A stretch of 64,000 bases of DNA from the NCBI RefSeq assembly GCF_030247195.1, contig NC_080672.1, positions 9,238,001 through 9,302,000 on the forward strand, read 5' to 3'. Shown piece by piece: positions 1 to 11,194 of the stretch; positions within the stretch are counted from its first letter, which is position 1, and each line of letters starts with the position of its first letter. The notes beneath the pieces are model-generated. The model was not told the origin of the DNA. It made no database searches and was given only the letters and a program-made list of their open reading frames with translations. The position numbers and the translations under genes are program-made. The stretch is from Topomyia yanbarensis (Eukaryota > Arthropoda > Insecta > Diptera > Culicidae).

Positions 1-235
1 GTAAGTTGTGACTATTATACTAGGTATCATGAACCGGTTCACGAATACCTGAATAATACTTCATGATGTAGTGAACTATTTTACGAGCACGGATATTGGA
101 TCGTAACTAATACATTAGGAATCATGAACTAGTTCAGGAATACATAATATTTGATGATTTTGTGAACCATTTCACGAGCACGGGTGTTGGAACGTGACTA
201 ATATATTTGGGAAAATGAATTAGTTCACTAGGATT
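1..235. repeat. 91-bp tandem repeat, about 2.5 copies
   Basis: The phrase GAGCACGG(A/G)T(A/G)TTGGA recurs 91 bases apart (near 85 and 176), and ATCATGAAC(C/T)(G/A)GTTCA recurs with the same spacing (near 28 and 121). Copies differ by about 15-20 percent by eye. The array is probably cut by the window start. Confidence 0.7.
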
Positions 236-1030
236 GAATGGATTTATGAATAAAATTGCGAATTTCGTAAAATAGTTTACGAAAAAATATACAGAATATT
301 CATAAAATTAATAAAATAGAGAAACTAAATAAGGTATATGAATGTACAAAGTAAATGAAATGAATAAAATAAATGAAATTAATAAATCAAAAAATAAAAT
401 TAATAATATTCAAAAAATAGTTCTGGGAATAAAATTAACCCGTTAGCCGCCTTACTTGTTTTTATGAGGAAATCTCGTTTAACCCCAAAATTTTAACTGT
501 TTAAAGACGTTGTAGATTGTAGACAGTAGATTATAGGAAATGCATGCATAATTTAATAAAAACAATAAAGCGAATATAATAAATAAAACGAACCAAATGA
601 AAAAAGTTTAATTAAATTGTACCTGAATTCTGAATAAAATGAATGACCAAAAAAATCAGCCGGATTATGAAAATAAAGAAAGTGCATAACATGAAACAAG
701 AGAATAGAATAAGTTAATGATACGAATAAAATGCATGAAATGAATAAACTAATCATAATGAATCCAAATTAGGACACGAACAAAATAGGTAAAATGAGCT
801 CAAATAAATAAAATGAATATGAAAAATACCAAATGAAAAAATAAATGATTAAATTGAAACGATAATTTTTTTTAAAACTAGTAAATATGTAAAAAGAATA
901 AAATAAACAAAACGAATAACTTTCATGAAATTAATGGACTGGAAAACAGTATATATAATGAAGCTTTGATAAAAAAAAATGGTTTAAATCAAATAAATAA
1001 ATAAAAAGCCGTGCGATTGTTTCAGAAAAT
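236..1030. repeat. A-rich low-complexity DNA
   Basis: The stretch is dominated by repeated AAATAAA, GAATAAAAT and ATGAAATGAAT words, with little C. No gene signal is seen. Confidence 0.7.
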
Positions 1031-4000
1031 TCGGAAATGTTTGTGAAAATCCCATTATTTTTTTGAAAATGGCCTGTTAATATATAATGCATTTTCTAGC
1101 GTTTTTGTTTTCCCCTTTTCGTTTTCGATCTTCTGTTCTTGACGGCGTCGTTTAAGATTTTCTGGTGCTTCTACTTTATTGATGAGCCTTATTTAATTAT
1201 CAGGAAACTGGAATATTTAATTTGTTTTGGAATTCAAAGATGTCTTTTTGGTCACAGATTTCTGATAAAAGAATGTTTAACAGAATAGTATTTTAGGTCC
1301 AGTATTTCAATGCGTAATTGGAAATAGTGAATTGAGATAAAGCCACATGTGCATATGCGTCCAGTGCACAAACTAGTATTGTAATTCTCGTTAAGTTATG
1401 TGTAGAATACAGAGCACTCAAACGAAACGTGTTCTGAATTATCTAACGCCTCTTGACTTATTTTGGAATTGAAACTTCAATCCAGTTCTCAGAACAAGGC
1501 AAATATGGGTAACTAAGTTACAAGTCAGAAGAATCATTATACTTGCATACCCTATCGAGAGTTCAGGGAGCTTTTGGGCAACTTTTTTCCCGGATCTAAT
1601 TTGTGGATATGTTTGTACTTTGATCCGTGATTTTGCAAAAAAGTTCATTCCAATACCATGAATATGCATTTTCAATAATATAATCCTTAAACAAATATTC
1701 TTGTTTTTAAATGACATAGTCTAACATATGCTTCATTCAAAATTCAATAAAGATATAAAAACTTTAAAAATGCAAGTTGAGTACCTCTTTTCGAAATTTT
1801 CATCTTCAAACATCATTTCACTAAGTTTGATTAGCCTGGGATTTGTCTGATTACAGTATGTATATAATTGCTTAATATAGAATTGAATTGAATTGGAGTT
1901 GATGTAGTTTTCGATTTTTGGTCACATGACTCTCCATAGTGTAACGTTTCGAAGGAATTGCCCGTCATCTTCAGGGAAAAGCAGAGTATGAGTACAAATA
2001 GTTTGCAAATTTCGATGAAAACATATAAATACGCATAGTATTGTCTGAGTGAACTGATAGCTGTTTAATCACGTAAAAGAATTAAGAATTCACAATTATT
2101 AATATTTAGTAGCACATACACTTTATTATTAATTATCATGTTATCCATATTCCAACATGTGCATAGCAATATTATAGCTTAATTTACTGGCGGTCTGTTT
2201 GATTGAAGTGACTGATTTTAACAGTCGTATAAATCGATTTATACTTCCTATAGATCAGTTGTTCTAGTCGTATTAACAGCGGAGGCCGAGGATCCAGTAA
2301 ATCTTCATCCGATTAAACTTGTGGAGACAGATGTCTTCCGTTTAATTCCACTATCGATCATCATCCGATTGTTTTCCCAAGTCTAAAATCCTTTTTCCCA
2401 CTTGTCGGAAGCGGAATCTTGAAAAAAAAAAGTTTTCTGCATAAGGTCTGGTTATCCCATGAAAGCAACTTGATTACGGGATTTAGTAGGTGTTAGCTCT
2501 GCCGATTTTCCAATAACCCATTGCAGAATGACTCGTTTAATCATAATACGAGTGTCATATTTATACCACTATTATAATCAAAGTTTCGATTCGAATAAGT
2601 GCGCATGAAACTGACGCGTATTTAATGTCACAAGAAATTTTGATTACTTTCATGACTTACCTTTGGACCTCATACTACCGTTATACACATTTGAGCAATC
2701 CACCATTTATGTATATTGATTAATCCGTACACTTATCTGGTATTGGGCAAACGATGCAGCTCCTCCAGTTGCTACCAGGACTCACACGAACCGGAAAAAC
2801 TACCGACTGACGAACGCTACTCTTCCATTACAATTCTTCCCGAAACCCGCGAACACTGGCAACGTATACATCACTTAAACTTCCTAAATTCACTGACTCG
2901 CCGATGCGCCTAATCAACACTTCAGTGGAAACTGTCCAAAAATCTAACATTTAAAATATTTACCGGTTCAGAAAAAACCTTGACGGGAGCCAGCTTGACT
3001 GTTGTCGTAAGAAGCCTATTCTAGTTTTAGCACATTGTTCTATCAAATAAGCAACTTTGTTTGTTTGTTTGTTTCCGCATTTGTGGACGGTTTTAACGGT
3101 TTAGTTGGGTGAAGCATCCACAAAAAAATCCAAAAGCACCAGCCACTAGCGCTGTGGAGGATAACCCGAGCAACCATTGATCTCCTCCATAGTCAACCAA
3201 CAAGGACTCAACATCACTGGGGAAGTCCACCACAGGAAGGGGAGGATTGAATCATTCATTTATACATCCTAAAGTAATCTGTGAGTGGCCCGAAACATAC
3301 TTTACGGGGTCTACTAAAGCAATGGCAGATATACAGTGCACAAATTACACCCTTCCCCTGTGCACTGAAAGAACGAAAATAGCAATTATTTCCAACATGC
3401 TAGTCTTAAACTTGCATTATCGTCGTCTATAACTTGCCAGGCAAGGCTGATGACAAATTTGAATCCGGATCCGTAGATTCTCATTTGATTAATTAGATGT
3501 AATATGCTACTTCAGATCCAGTTTCCCATTCATTCCTTCCATTCAAGCATTTGTTAAACGTTTTGCAAGGATAATTGAATTTATGCATTTCTCCTGGTCA
3601 GTTTATGAGCAAGACTGGGTACCCATTTCTCTTTCCAGTGAAACCAGTCATCTGGCCAATGAAACTGCATTTCAGTATTTTCAAGAAATATTTTTAATTT
3701 TCTGAAAAACTTTTACTGCATGTCATCGAGCTCCACCTATCCTTTCGATGACGGCAGAACACAAATAGCAAAAAAAAAAAGTGAGACGGTGCAGGTGAAC
3801 GTGCTAGAGGCACGTTTCATCTCCAGAATCCGACATAAAGAAGCACCACGTTTTGCCTTTCCCCGTGTGTGCACCGTGGTCCGCTAGTGGATGTGTAATG
3901 GAACTGGCTGTCGCTGGGAGCCAGCTAGGGGAAAAAAGAAGGATTAGTAGCAGAGCCAAAGTAGGCTGGTGTACAGCTGCCACCAATGTCCGGGGGGTGC

Positions 4001-7000
4001 TACTGAGAACTGTGAAAACGTACATATCTTCTTACATGTTCATATTTATGACAGCGCCTACTGAGTGAAGCCTACACCGACAGACGTCGGACGACTCGAG
4101 TACAAAGTTGGGTCGAGCCGTGTCCAAGAGTTTTGAGCTTCTTTCTGCAGCTTTGGGTATCATCCAAGCTGCAGAGGATCCTGTTTGGATAGGACTTTCC
4201 ATTTCATGTGCAAACATATCCTTTTTTCCATGATAGTTTATTCAATTAGGCGACATGCACGTTCATACACATACACACACAAGCTGCAATAGAGATTCGC
4301 TGTGCGGCAGAGAAAAAGGATGACGGCAATATAGTCCCATCATGCCTTTCATGCAGGGAGACGAATGGGAGCAACGAGTCCTTTAGGTGGATTAAAAAGC
4401 TGTCTGATTCTGGCAGCAGACTGGGTAGATGGAAAATCCAGCAGAATTACGAGCGCGGCTGAAAGTTACCTTTCCATCAGTCCAACCTCGGCTTGACAGT
4501 CGCTGATAAAGGTGAAGTAATTTGATAGTGCAGTAACTCTTCCCAGAGAGTTTCAACCTTTTTCATTAACCCGCGGCCCTTACCGGCCAGCAAAAAGGAT
4601 CATCATCAAACAACAAATCAGCCATTACATCGAAATGCGTCCACTTAAGTGTACCACCCTGTCACTTAATGCCGTGGGAATAGTGAGGTTGCGGTTTTTG
4701 GGCGAGTGCCTACTTTCAAACGAAACGAAGGCCTGAGATGGAGCAAAAAGAAGCTTTTCCTACGCGCTGATCCAGGCAGAGAAATATTTTCCCGATGGTG
4801 AACGTAAGGAGCGAACTCAATCCGATTAGCGGGATTACTCCTAATTGGCCTTTTAGCGATGTTTCCGAGCAAAGGGTAACGTATATTTTACATTTATTGA
4901 CTGTGGAAGGGTCGCGCGGGGTAGGTAGGCCGCTGATAGCACTTTGGTCTGACAGGAACCATCAGGATGGAAGTAGGATTCTCGTTAGTGTGAAATCGTT
5001 TTCATCCTTTCGCACAGCTTGTTTTAGATTGTCTAGCACAATTGGGTGCGAAACAGGGTCATCATCGCGGAGAAAAAAAAACGGTTAAAACCACGTGTGT
5101 TAATATTCGCGTTCCAGCGGATGCTGGAATGGCTTGAAACAGAATAGGGTATAATCTTTCTTTAATTTCGTCGACCGGGATTATTGCGACGCTGGAAGCA
5201 ACGGTTCAGATCAATTGCATTAATGAAGCCTGCCATTGATTCCATTATGTGGGGACGGTATTTGCTCTGTCTGTTCTATCACCCGCGAAATCATCTCATT
5301 TGAATAACAATTTCAGCCGAATTTTCGTTCTGTTGAACATACGACAACAGTGCGACTCGGGGGGCGATAGGAGTTCGCTTTAGAAGGTATTTCGTATTCC
5401 ACCGAGGGAAAACAAATTATGAATGCATTCGACGTGAACATTTGCAAATTAAAATAATAAATAACGGCACCTGCGCCGAGATGCGAACATGACGCTTTTT
5501 TATGGTTATGAAAATTTGCTCTTGATTTGGTGTGTTTTCATGGAGAAAGGAAAATATGTTGCTCGACTGCGCTAGGAAGGAGTATTTGTGTTTTTTTTTC
5601 TTTTGGAATTTTACAAAGGTAGTGCAATACGGCGTCAGTGGCAACCGTTTTTAACTCAGCTGAAAATCCATTCACTGGGCATGGTATATCTGTAGAATTG
5701 TGGAACAATGAAATAACCTTTTACAAAATGGACGAGTAAATTGAAGTTGTGCTGGATAAGAATCACACAGGTAGCAATAGTTCACCAGAGAAGATGCATT
5801 GTTTCGAGGAAAGTTAGTGAATATATGCACTTTAAAGCTTTTGTTATCGTCTGCCTAATCAATGTCAGCAGGAAATCCCGAGAATGGGACTAAGGAATAA
5901 CAAGAATGCACAAAACTACAAAGATCTAAAGATTAGTTTAGTATTGAAATTTTCGGTGTTAGATTAACTACCTGCCAAGTGAATTTTATTTTGCTTTTCC
6001 TCCTTGCACGTGTGTTTATTGCTATAGCTCACCAACATTTGAAATAGAAATTCGAAGGAAGAATTTAAAATTTTAATTCTTTTAATTATTTGATTTTCGT
6101 TAACACTCCAAATACAAATATAAACTTCCAACCAAAATTCAATAACCGGAATGATATATGTAAATATTTTTTTAATTGTTTTGATTCGGGACCCTTGGGG
6201 GGGATAGGTTTGTCGGATGCATTCTCACTACTTCAGCACTGTTGGAAACATCTGGAAAGAAGCTTCTCTAAGTATCTTCACTAACGGTATTCACTTATCC
6301 CTAAATTGGCATAACGTTACCAGACGTACCTAGTGCTAGATCGTCTAGTAGTACCTCGATTGCATCATCGTCTATATATACGGGGACGCTCACTACAATT
6401 CAACCACATTCGACAATATACTGGGTATTGTCTACCAAAACGAGTGATTTTACTTGGATAATGGTCAATCAAATTTAATTAACACGCTATGTCTAACATG
6501 GTGAAATTGCAGGGTGCGCATCCATCGAGATAGTCTATAAGCTCTAGCGGCTACTAATTCAGTAAACCATTTATGCGACTTTCAGAGGGTTAAGCTCCTT
6601 TTTCACTTGTTTTAATTGGTCAACTTACCATATAGCTGGCCATATGGGACTTTTCTAGAAGTTTACAACCACACAGATTGCACGAAGTAATACATTTCTC
6701 TTCACGTTCAACACAGTAGCTAGGAGCAACGATGTATTGCTTTGGCAAAAGAAACAAAGCATATACGGCACCATGGGCCACAAATCGATTTTATTTGTCG
6801 AAAAACCAGAACTTATAAATCGTTAGTACTAGGCATTCAGTGTCTTTGGAACAAATTCTCTACAATAGGTGTCCTTCATTTTGGGGGAAACAAAATCAAA
6901 AGTAGGGGTGGTCTCCTAGATTTTTGTAATAAAAATAATATATCCTGAACAATAATAATAGCAGTATACAATACAAGCCCTTCTGAAAATTAAAAAGTAA

Positions 7001-8040
7001 TAATTGTTGAGTAACCTTGTTGACAATTTCAAAACGGAGTTCGATCGCAGTTGGCGACGATGACGAATGAAAATTTTCAAGAATAAAAATAATAATTTAT
7101 TTCATTGTCGCTTTGTGAATTTATTCGACTGTTTCCAACGAAAATAATGAAATAGAATACGGAAATGTTTTAATATTACGACTGTAATATCATATCAATT
7201 CGAGAATACATCTGCGTCTTAAGATGAATAATGTAATCGTATCAGTTTGCTGCCGGGTGGCGTAGCACTGCACTAGCGGCCGTGTAGTGAAAGTTTCATT
7301 GAATTACATTAGCAATTTTGCTAAACGTAGAAATCGAAGAATTTCAGAAAAAGCAACATTCACACGGTGAATCGGGCGTAAGCTTTGTAATAGCAGTAAG
7401 GGAAAGGAGTAAAAGAGTGAAAAATAACAAACATTGGTGAGATCGTTTTGAATCGCATTATTGCTCATATGAACACTATTTTACTTCTTCTAAATACGTG
7501 CCAAAAATGTAATTTTTCGTTCTGGAAGTGTGAATGCACGTATCCAATTGATGCGTGGATGTATTCGTGCGGGGCTTATTGTATATGAAGGCGACTTCAG
7601 AGTGTACGCATTCTTGAAATTGGTCGTTGGATTTATTTTAGAGCTATCACCTTTCATCTTTAGGGATAAACATGTTTGCTCAATAAAATCGAATGTAACT
7701 ATAAATAAGTTCAGATAAGTTTCTTCCACAAAAGCACTGCCGGCCAGTGGGAGATAAATTGTATACACACACCTTGTTAACAATTTCAAAACTATCGTTA
7801 ACGGTTTTTGTTTTACAGTGCTTTCCTTTATTTGGTTTGGCGTGATTCAAAAAAAAGTTTTTTTCAGTAAAATGAAGTGAAATTTGAAATTGAACTTTTG
7901 TTCTGATGAGTGCTTATTTTTTTCTTTAGAGACCAACTTATTATCAGTTTTATAAACAGAGCTATTGATTTTTATGCATAAAATTCATAGCTGCGAATAA
8001 ATAGATGATTTGGCAAGCGATCTGATCATGTGGCAAACGG
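1031..8040. other. Intergenic or intronic DNA without a recognised gene
   Basis: No coding segment with family resemblance was found. Small items are a (GTTT)n tract at about 3057-3073, a hammerhead-like core at 1940-1978 on the minus strand, and at 2333-2354 a phrase (TCTTCCG..TTAATTCCACTA) matching the terminal repeat of the element at 29850-30014. The stretch 3.8-5.1 kb is more GC-rich than its surroundings. It may be an intron of the Ig gene if its first exon lies upstream. Confidence 0.5.
1940..1978 (-). ncRNA. Hammerhead-ribozyme-like core, degenerate
   Basis: On the minus strand CTGAAGA (1968-1974) is followed about 17 bases later by GAAAC (1946-1950) and GTT, the order of the hammerhead conserved core. 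The intervening bases give only a weak helix II. Activity is doubtful; it may be a relic of a Penelope-like or similar retroelement. Confidence 0.3.
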
Positions 8041-8092
8041 AGCGCGCCGTTCATGACTTGGTTGTACATCTACCTCAAGTTTTGTCTACAGA

Positions 8093-8164
8093 AGCGTCTG
8101 CTTCTTCCGTTGAAGCAATACGAGTGCCCTACAATCTTTTGGCCTGATCTAGCTGCATACCGCT
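8093..8164 (+). pseudogene. IS630/Tc1-type transposase remnant, part 1
   Basis: In frame the sequence reads LQKRLLLPLKQYECPTIFWP then DLAAYR. The FWPDLA block carries the second catalytic Asp of DDE transposases of the IS630-Tc1-mariner superfamily, and the spacing matches what I know of that family (QKRLLP...FWPDLA..HY). The usual His-Tyr after DLA is not reached before the insertion at 8165. Sequence upstream is too degraded to extend the frame. Confidence 0.6.
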
Positions 8165-8671
8165 TGTTGTGACCGGATCGAAATAGGCTGGGAAATACCA
8201 GGGATGGTTGATAGAACGACGGTACGGGCAATCATGCAATTAAATTGATCAACCAGCAGTAGCACATGCGGCTATTCATCGGTGAGTAAAAAATAGCCCA
8301 AGCCGAGTTTTTCGATTGACGAACAGCAAGCAGGGTTTCGGATGTCCAGATGTCACATCAAACCTCACTAATAACAAGGCAATTTACTTGCTCGCCAAAA
8401 ACTTTAATTGATGGTTTAGATATATATATTTCACTAGCCTCTAACTAAACCTGTTCAGTACAACAAACGTGTGATCGACTCGATGGTACTAACAGAACTG
8501 ATCGAGATGGTGGGCAGCAGAAGTGATAGAACCTTATCACTTACATTGCGCGCTTGTGGTGGTGCAAGTGGTTTCGCGTCTGTAAGTGATTGGGCTCGTC
8601 CACTCAGTCGAACGATCATTTTTATAGCACAGCGCAACATTGATCTGTGGCATCAGTGTTGCAACACCGCT
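8165..8671. mobile_element. Insertion of about 500 bp that splits the transposase
   Basis: The inserted block begins TGTTGTGACC and ends TGTTGCAACA; ACCGCT is present at both edges (8159-8164 and 8666-8671), consistent with a target duplication of 6-8 bp. Removing it restores the transposase reading across the site (YR then YSNVVPEWYEANG). Family unknown; only the outermost five bases look inverted. Confidence 0.5.
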
Positions 8672-8938
8672 ATTCAAACGTTGTCCCGGAGTGGTACGAA
8701 GCCAACGGGGTCACCTTCGTACCCAAGGGCATGACCCCTAACGCACAGGAACTAAGGCTAATCGGGACATTTATGAAGCAGACACTACATATGCATCCCA
8801 AGGAGGTCAAATCTGAGAAGACCTGAAGAAAAGTGGGTTTCCGTACAGACGAAGCTGCAGCCAGATGTTGTATATAACCTAATGTGTGGAGTAAAGCGTA
8901 AGGTGCAAGCGTACGGTTATGGTACTGAAGTTGAATGA
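8672..8938 (+). pseudogene. IS630/Tc1-type transposase remnant, part 2
   Basis: The frame resumes with VVPEWYEANGVTFVPKGM then NAQELRLIGTFMKQTL, matching the WY..N.V.F.PKDMNP.N.P..RPIE.FW block around the third catalytic acidic residue. Here the catalytic Glu-Phe-Trp region is mutated to IGTF. A frameshift and stops follow; in another frame WVSVQTKLQPDVVYNLM and VKRKVQAYGYG recover the C-terminal family pattern. It is non-functional. Confidence 0.65.
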
Positions 8939-8939
8939 A

Positions 8940-10398
8940 CAAAATATGCCAGAAACTTACTAATGGGTTATATTTTATTGTCTAAAAGTTTGAAAAGGAT
9001 CGATCCATTAGCTAACTTTCTACAGCATATTTTTCGTGGTGCAATTTGACGTGGGACACCCTTTAATATAATGAGAATTGTACGGTATTTCGAAAATATG
9101 GATTTTGTGAGAAACCCACATTTGAAGCATTTGTTGGATCGAACAAATCCTACAAACTCCAAAAAACTTTGTTTTTTTTTACTCTAGATAATCATCAAAG
9201 AAGATGATTTCCACCGGTGGACTCTTTTAAATAAATAAAACTCGCTTTTGGGAAAATTCTGCGCGACCGCCATTTTGTAACAAAATTACTTGAAAAATAT
9301 TATGGTTAGCACTTTACAATCAGTATTATTAATCCCATTCAACAGGATCTCGATTCAACTTTCGATTAGTTCGGGCAAAATTCCTGAAATATGTCTATTT
9401 TTGTGTTATATAGTGGTGCATTCACAGTTTTTAGCGGCAGATGGTAATACTGTGATCTGTCGACCGGTTGGAGATTGTTACTAACCATAAATTATATGTT
9501 TTTTTAAATGCTTTAAGATGATACGGTGGTCCTAATTTCCTAATATTTTCCTAATAAACTAAACTTTCGAGATCTGGAAAATTGTTCGATGAAGACAATA
9601 GATCTTAGGCTTACCGAAGTCGCCACTATTCAGTTCCATGATATCAACTACGGAGTACTGAAAACGTACAACTAATTAGACTAGAAAAAAAACTTTTTGA
9701 TAAACAACCTACACGTGGTTGAGTGTAACAGCGTTAGAAACAAGATCTCTGTGGATATGGACAATGGCAAAATCGAGGTACGATTACACAATCTGGTTCC
9801 GTGGAAACGTGGAGAAACTACATACAAGGTGCCCCTAATGGTGTTTGTGCCGTCAAACCATACTTAATTAGGGAAAACAATGCACAGAAATCACAAAGGA
9901 AAACCCATCTACCCTAATCAAATCTTCTGAACTGATTACAGCGCCATCACCTAAACGCTTGTCAACTTGGTGGCTGCTGCTCAGACAAAAATGGCAAATG
10001 AAAAAGCTGCGTTCAGTAGCTCTAAATCACCAGTCAGCAACATCTGCGTATGGTAAAAAGCGAAAGCTGAAAGATTAGTACAAGAAGCAATGAAAAATAG
10101 CTGTTTGCGAGAACCATGGCAGTAATATCAATGACGACATGGACTTGTGCGAAATCGAAATAGAAGTGACACCAAAGATGTAGTAGGCAAGAGGTAAAAT
10201 GTTTCGCTGTGAAGAATGACGTGTCGCAATAGGAAGTGACGTGTACGTAGTCTGATGTAGACATGCATTAAAAGTACATAAATACGACCGGATAATGCTT
10301 ATCAATTTTTGTTTTTTTTTTTATTCCAGCCCCTGGTTTTGGACTTTTTCAAGGGAAATGTGTTATTGTTGTTATAGGCGTAGAACGATTATATATTA
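8940..10398. other. No confident gene; short coding-like stretch at 9718-9867
   Basis: At about 9718-9867 (+) an uninterrupted frame reads VECNSVRNKISVDMDNGKIE then VRLHNLVPWKRGETT, with no nearby start and no family I can name. It may be a fragment of a transposon protein. The rest shows nothing identifiable. Confidence 0.3.
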
Positions 10399-10438
10399 CC
10401 CTCGAAAAAGGCCAAAATCAATGGCTGAAACGTCGGGC
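10399..10438 (+). ncRNA. Hammerhead-like motif with GAAAC-GTC end
   Basis: CCC, then a degenerate core (TCGAAAA in place of CTGANGA), AGGCC-loop-GGCT as helix II, then GAAAC, GTC and GGG that can close helix I with the initial CCC. The arrangement resembles minimal hammerheads in Penelope-like elements, but the core is mutated, so it is probably inactive. Confidence 0.35.
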
Positions 10439-10940
10439 TGTATACAATACCCGTTCTGATTTAAAAGACCGAATATTAGAAAACAAAAAATTAATAGGCA
10501 TTCGCTAATAATAGTTTTGCTATTTTTATTTTTTTTTAGGTACACGCAAATCTTTAAGTTATTCGTGATAACGTTATCTTAGAAATTTACGATTCGTCTG
10601 GATGATTCATCGCATAGCGAAGTATTGTCTCTCATTCTTGTTTAGTACTGGTTATGGAATAAGGAAGAGAGAAAGAGTGATGAACGAAATTCAAGGAGAA
10701 AGGAATGCAAAAAGAATTAATCGTTTGGAATCGATTCATGAGCGCCGCTTTTAAATTTTTCCAGCGCTCAATATAAGTACTATCATTCCAGTTTGAACAA
10801 AACTAAAATAAATTCTCCAACCGAAATTTCTCTTTTGAAGTGCCGATTGTACGCCACACAGAATCGCGAACATTTCTGTTTGGATTGCGGTATAGTATCC
10901 ATCAAGCGAATGGGGTTGGTCTAATCCCATTTCACAATAA

Positions 10941-11191
10941 GGGATTATCCATAATTTACGTAACCCAAAAATTGCCCAAAATTGACTCCCCCTCCCCCTA
11001 TGTAACAAATTGTCACAATTTTCTCTAACCCCCCTCCAATATTACGTAACAAATTCCCTAGAATTTTTTTTCTTCATTAAAACATGTTACGTAACGTTCA
11101 AGCTTTCTCCCCCTCCCACATATGTCTCAATATGTCACAATTTGTCGTACCCTCTCCCCCTAAAAGCGTTACGTAATTTATGAATGGTCCC
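10941..11191. mobile_element. 251-bp TIR element (MITE), TAA target duplication
   Basis: Left end GGGATTATCCATAATTTACG and right end, inverted, GGGACCATTCATAAATTACG match over at least 20 bases; TAA flanks both sides (10938-10940 and 11192-11194). C-rich subterminal blocks (CCCCCTCCCCC) are shared with the copy near 32 kb and the 30.2-kb element. A three-base TA-containing duplication is consistent with PIF/Harbinger-type transposition; the class is inference. Confidence 0.7.
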
Positions 11192-11194
11192 TAA

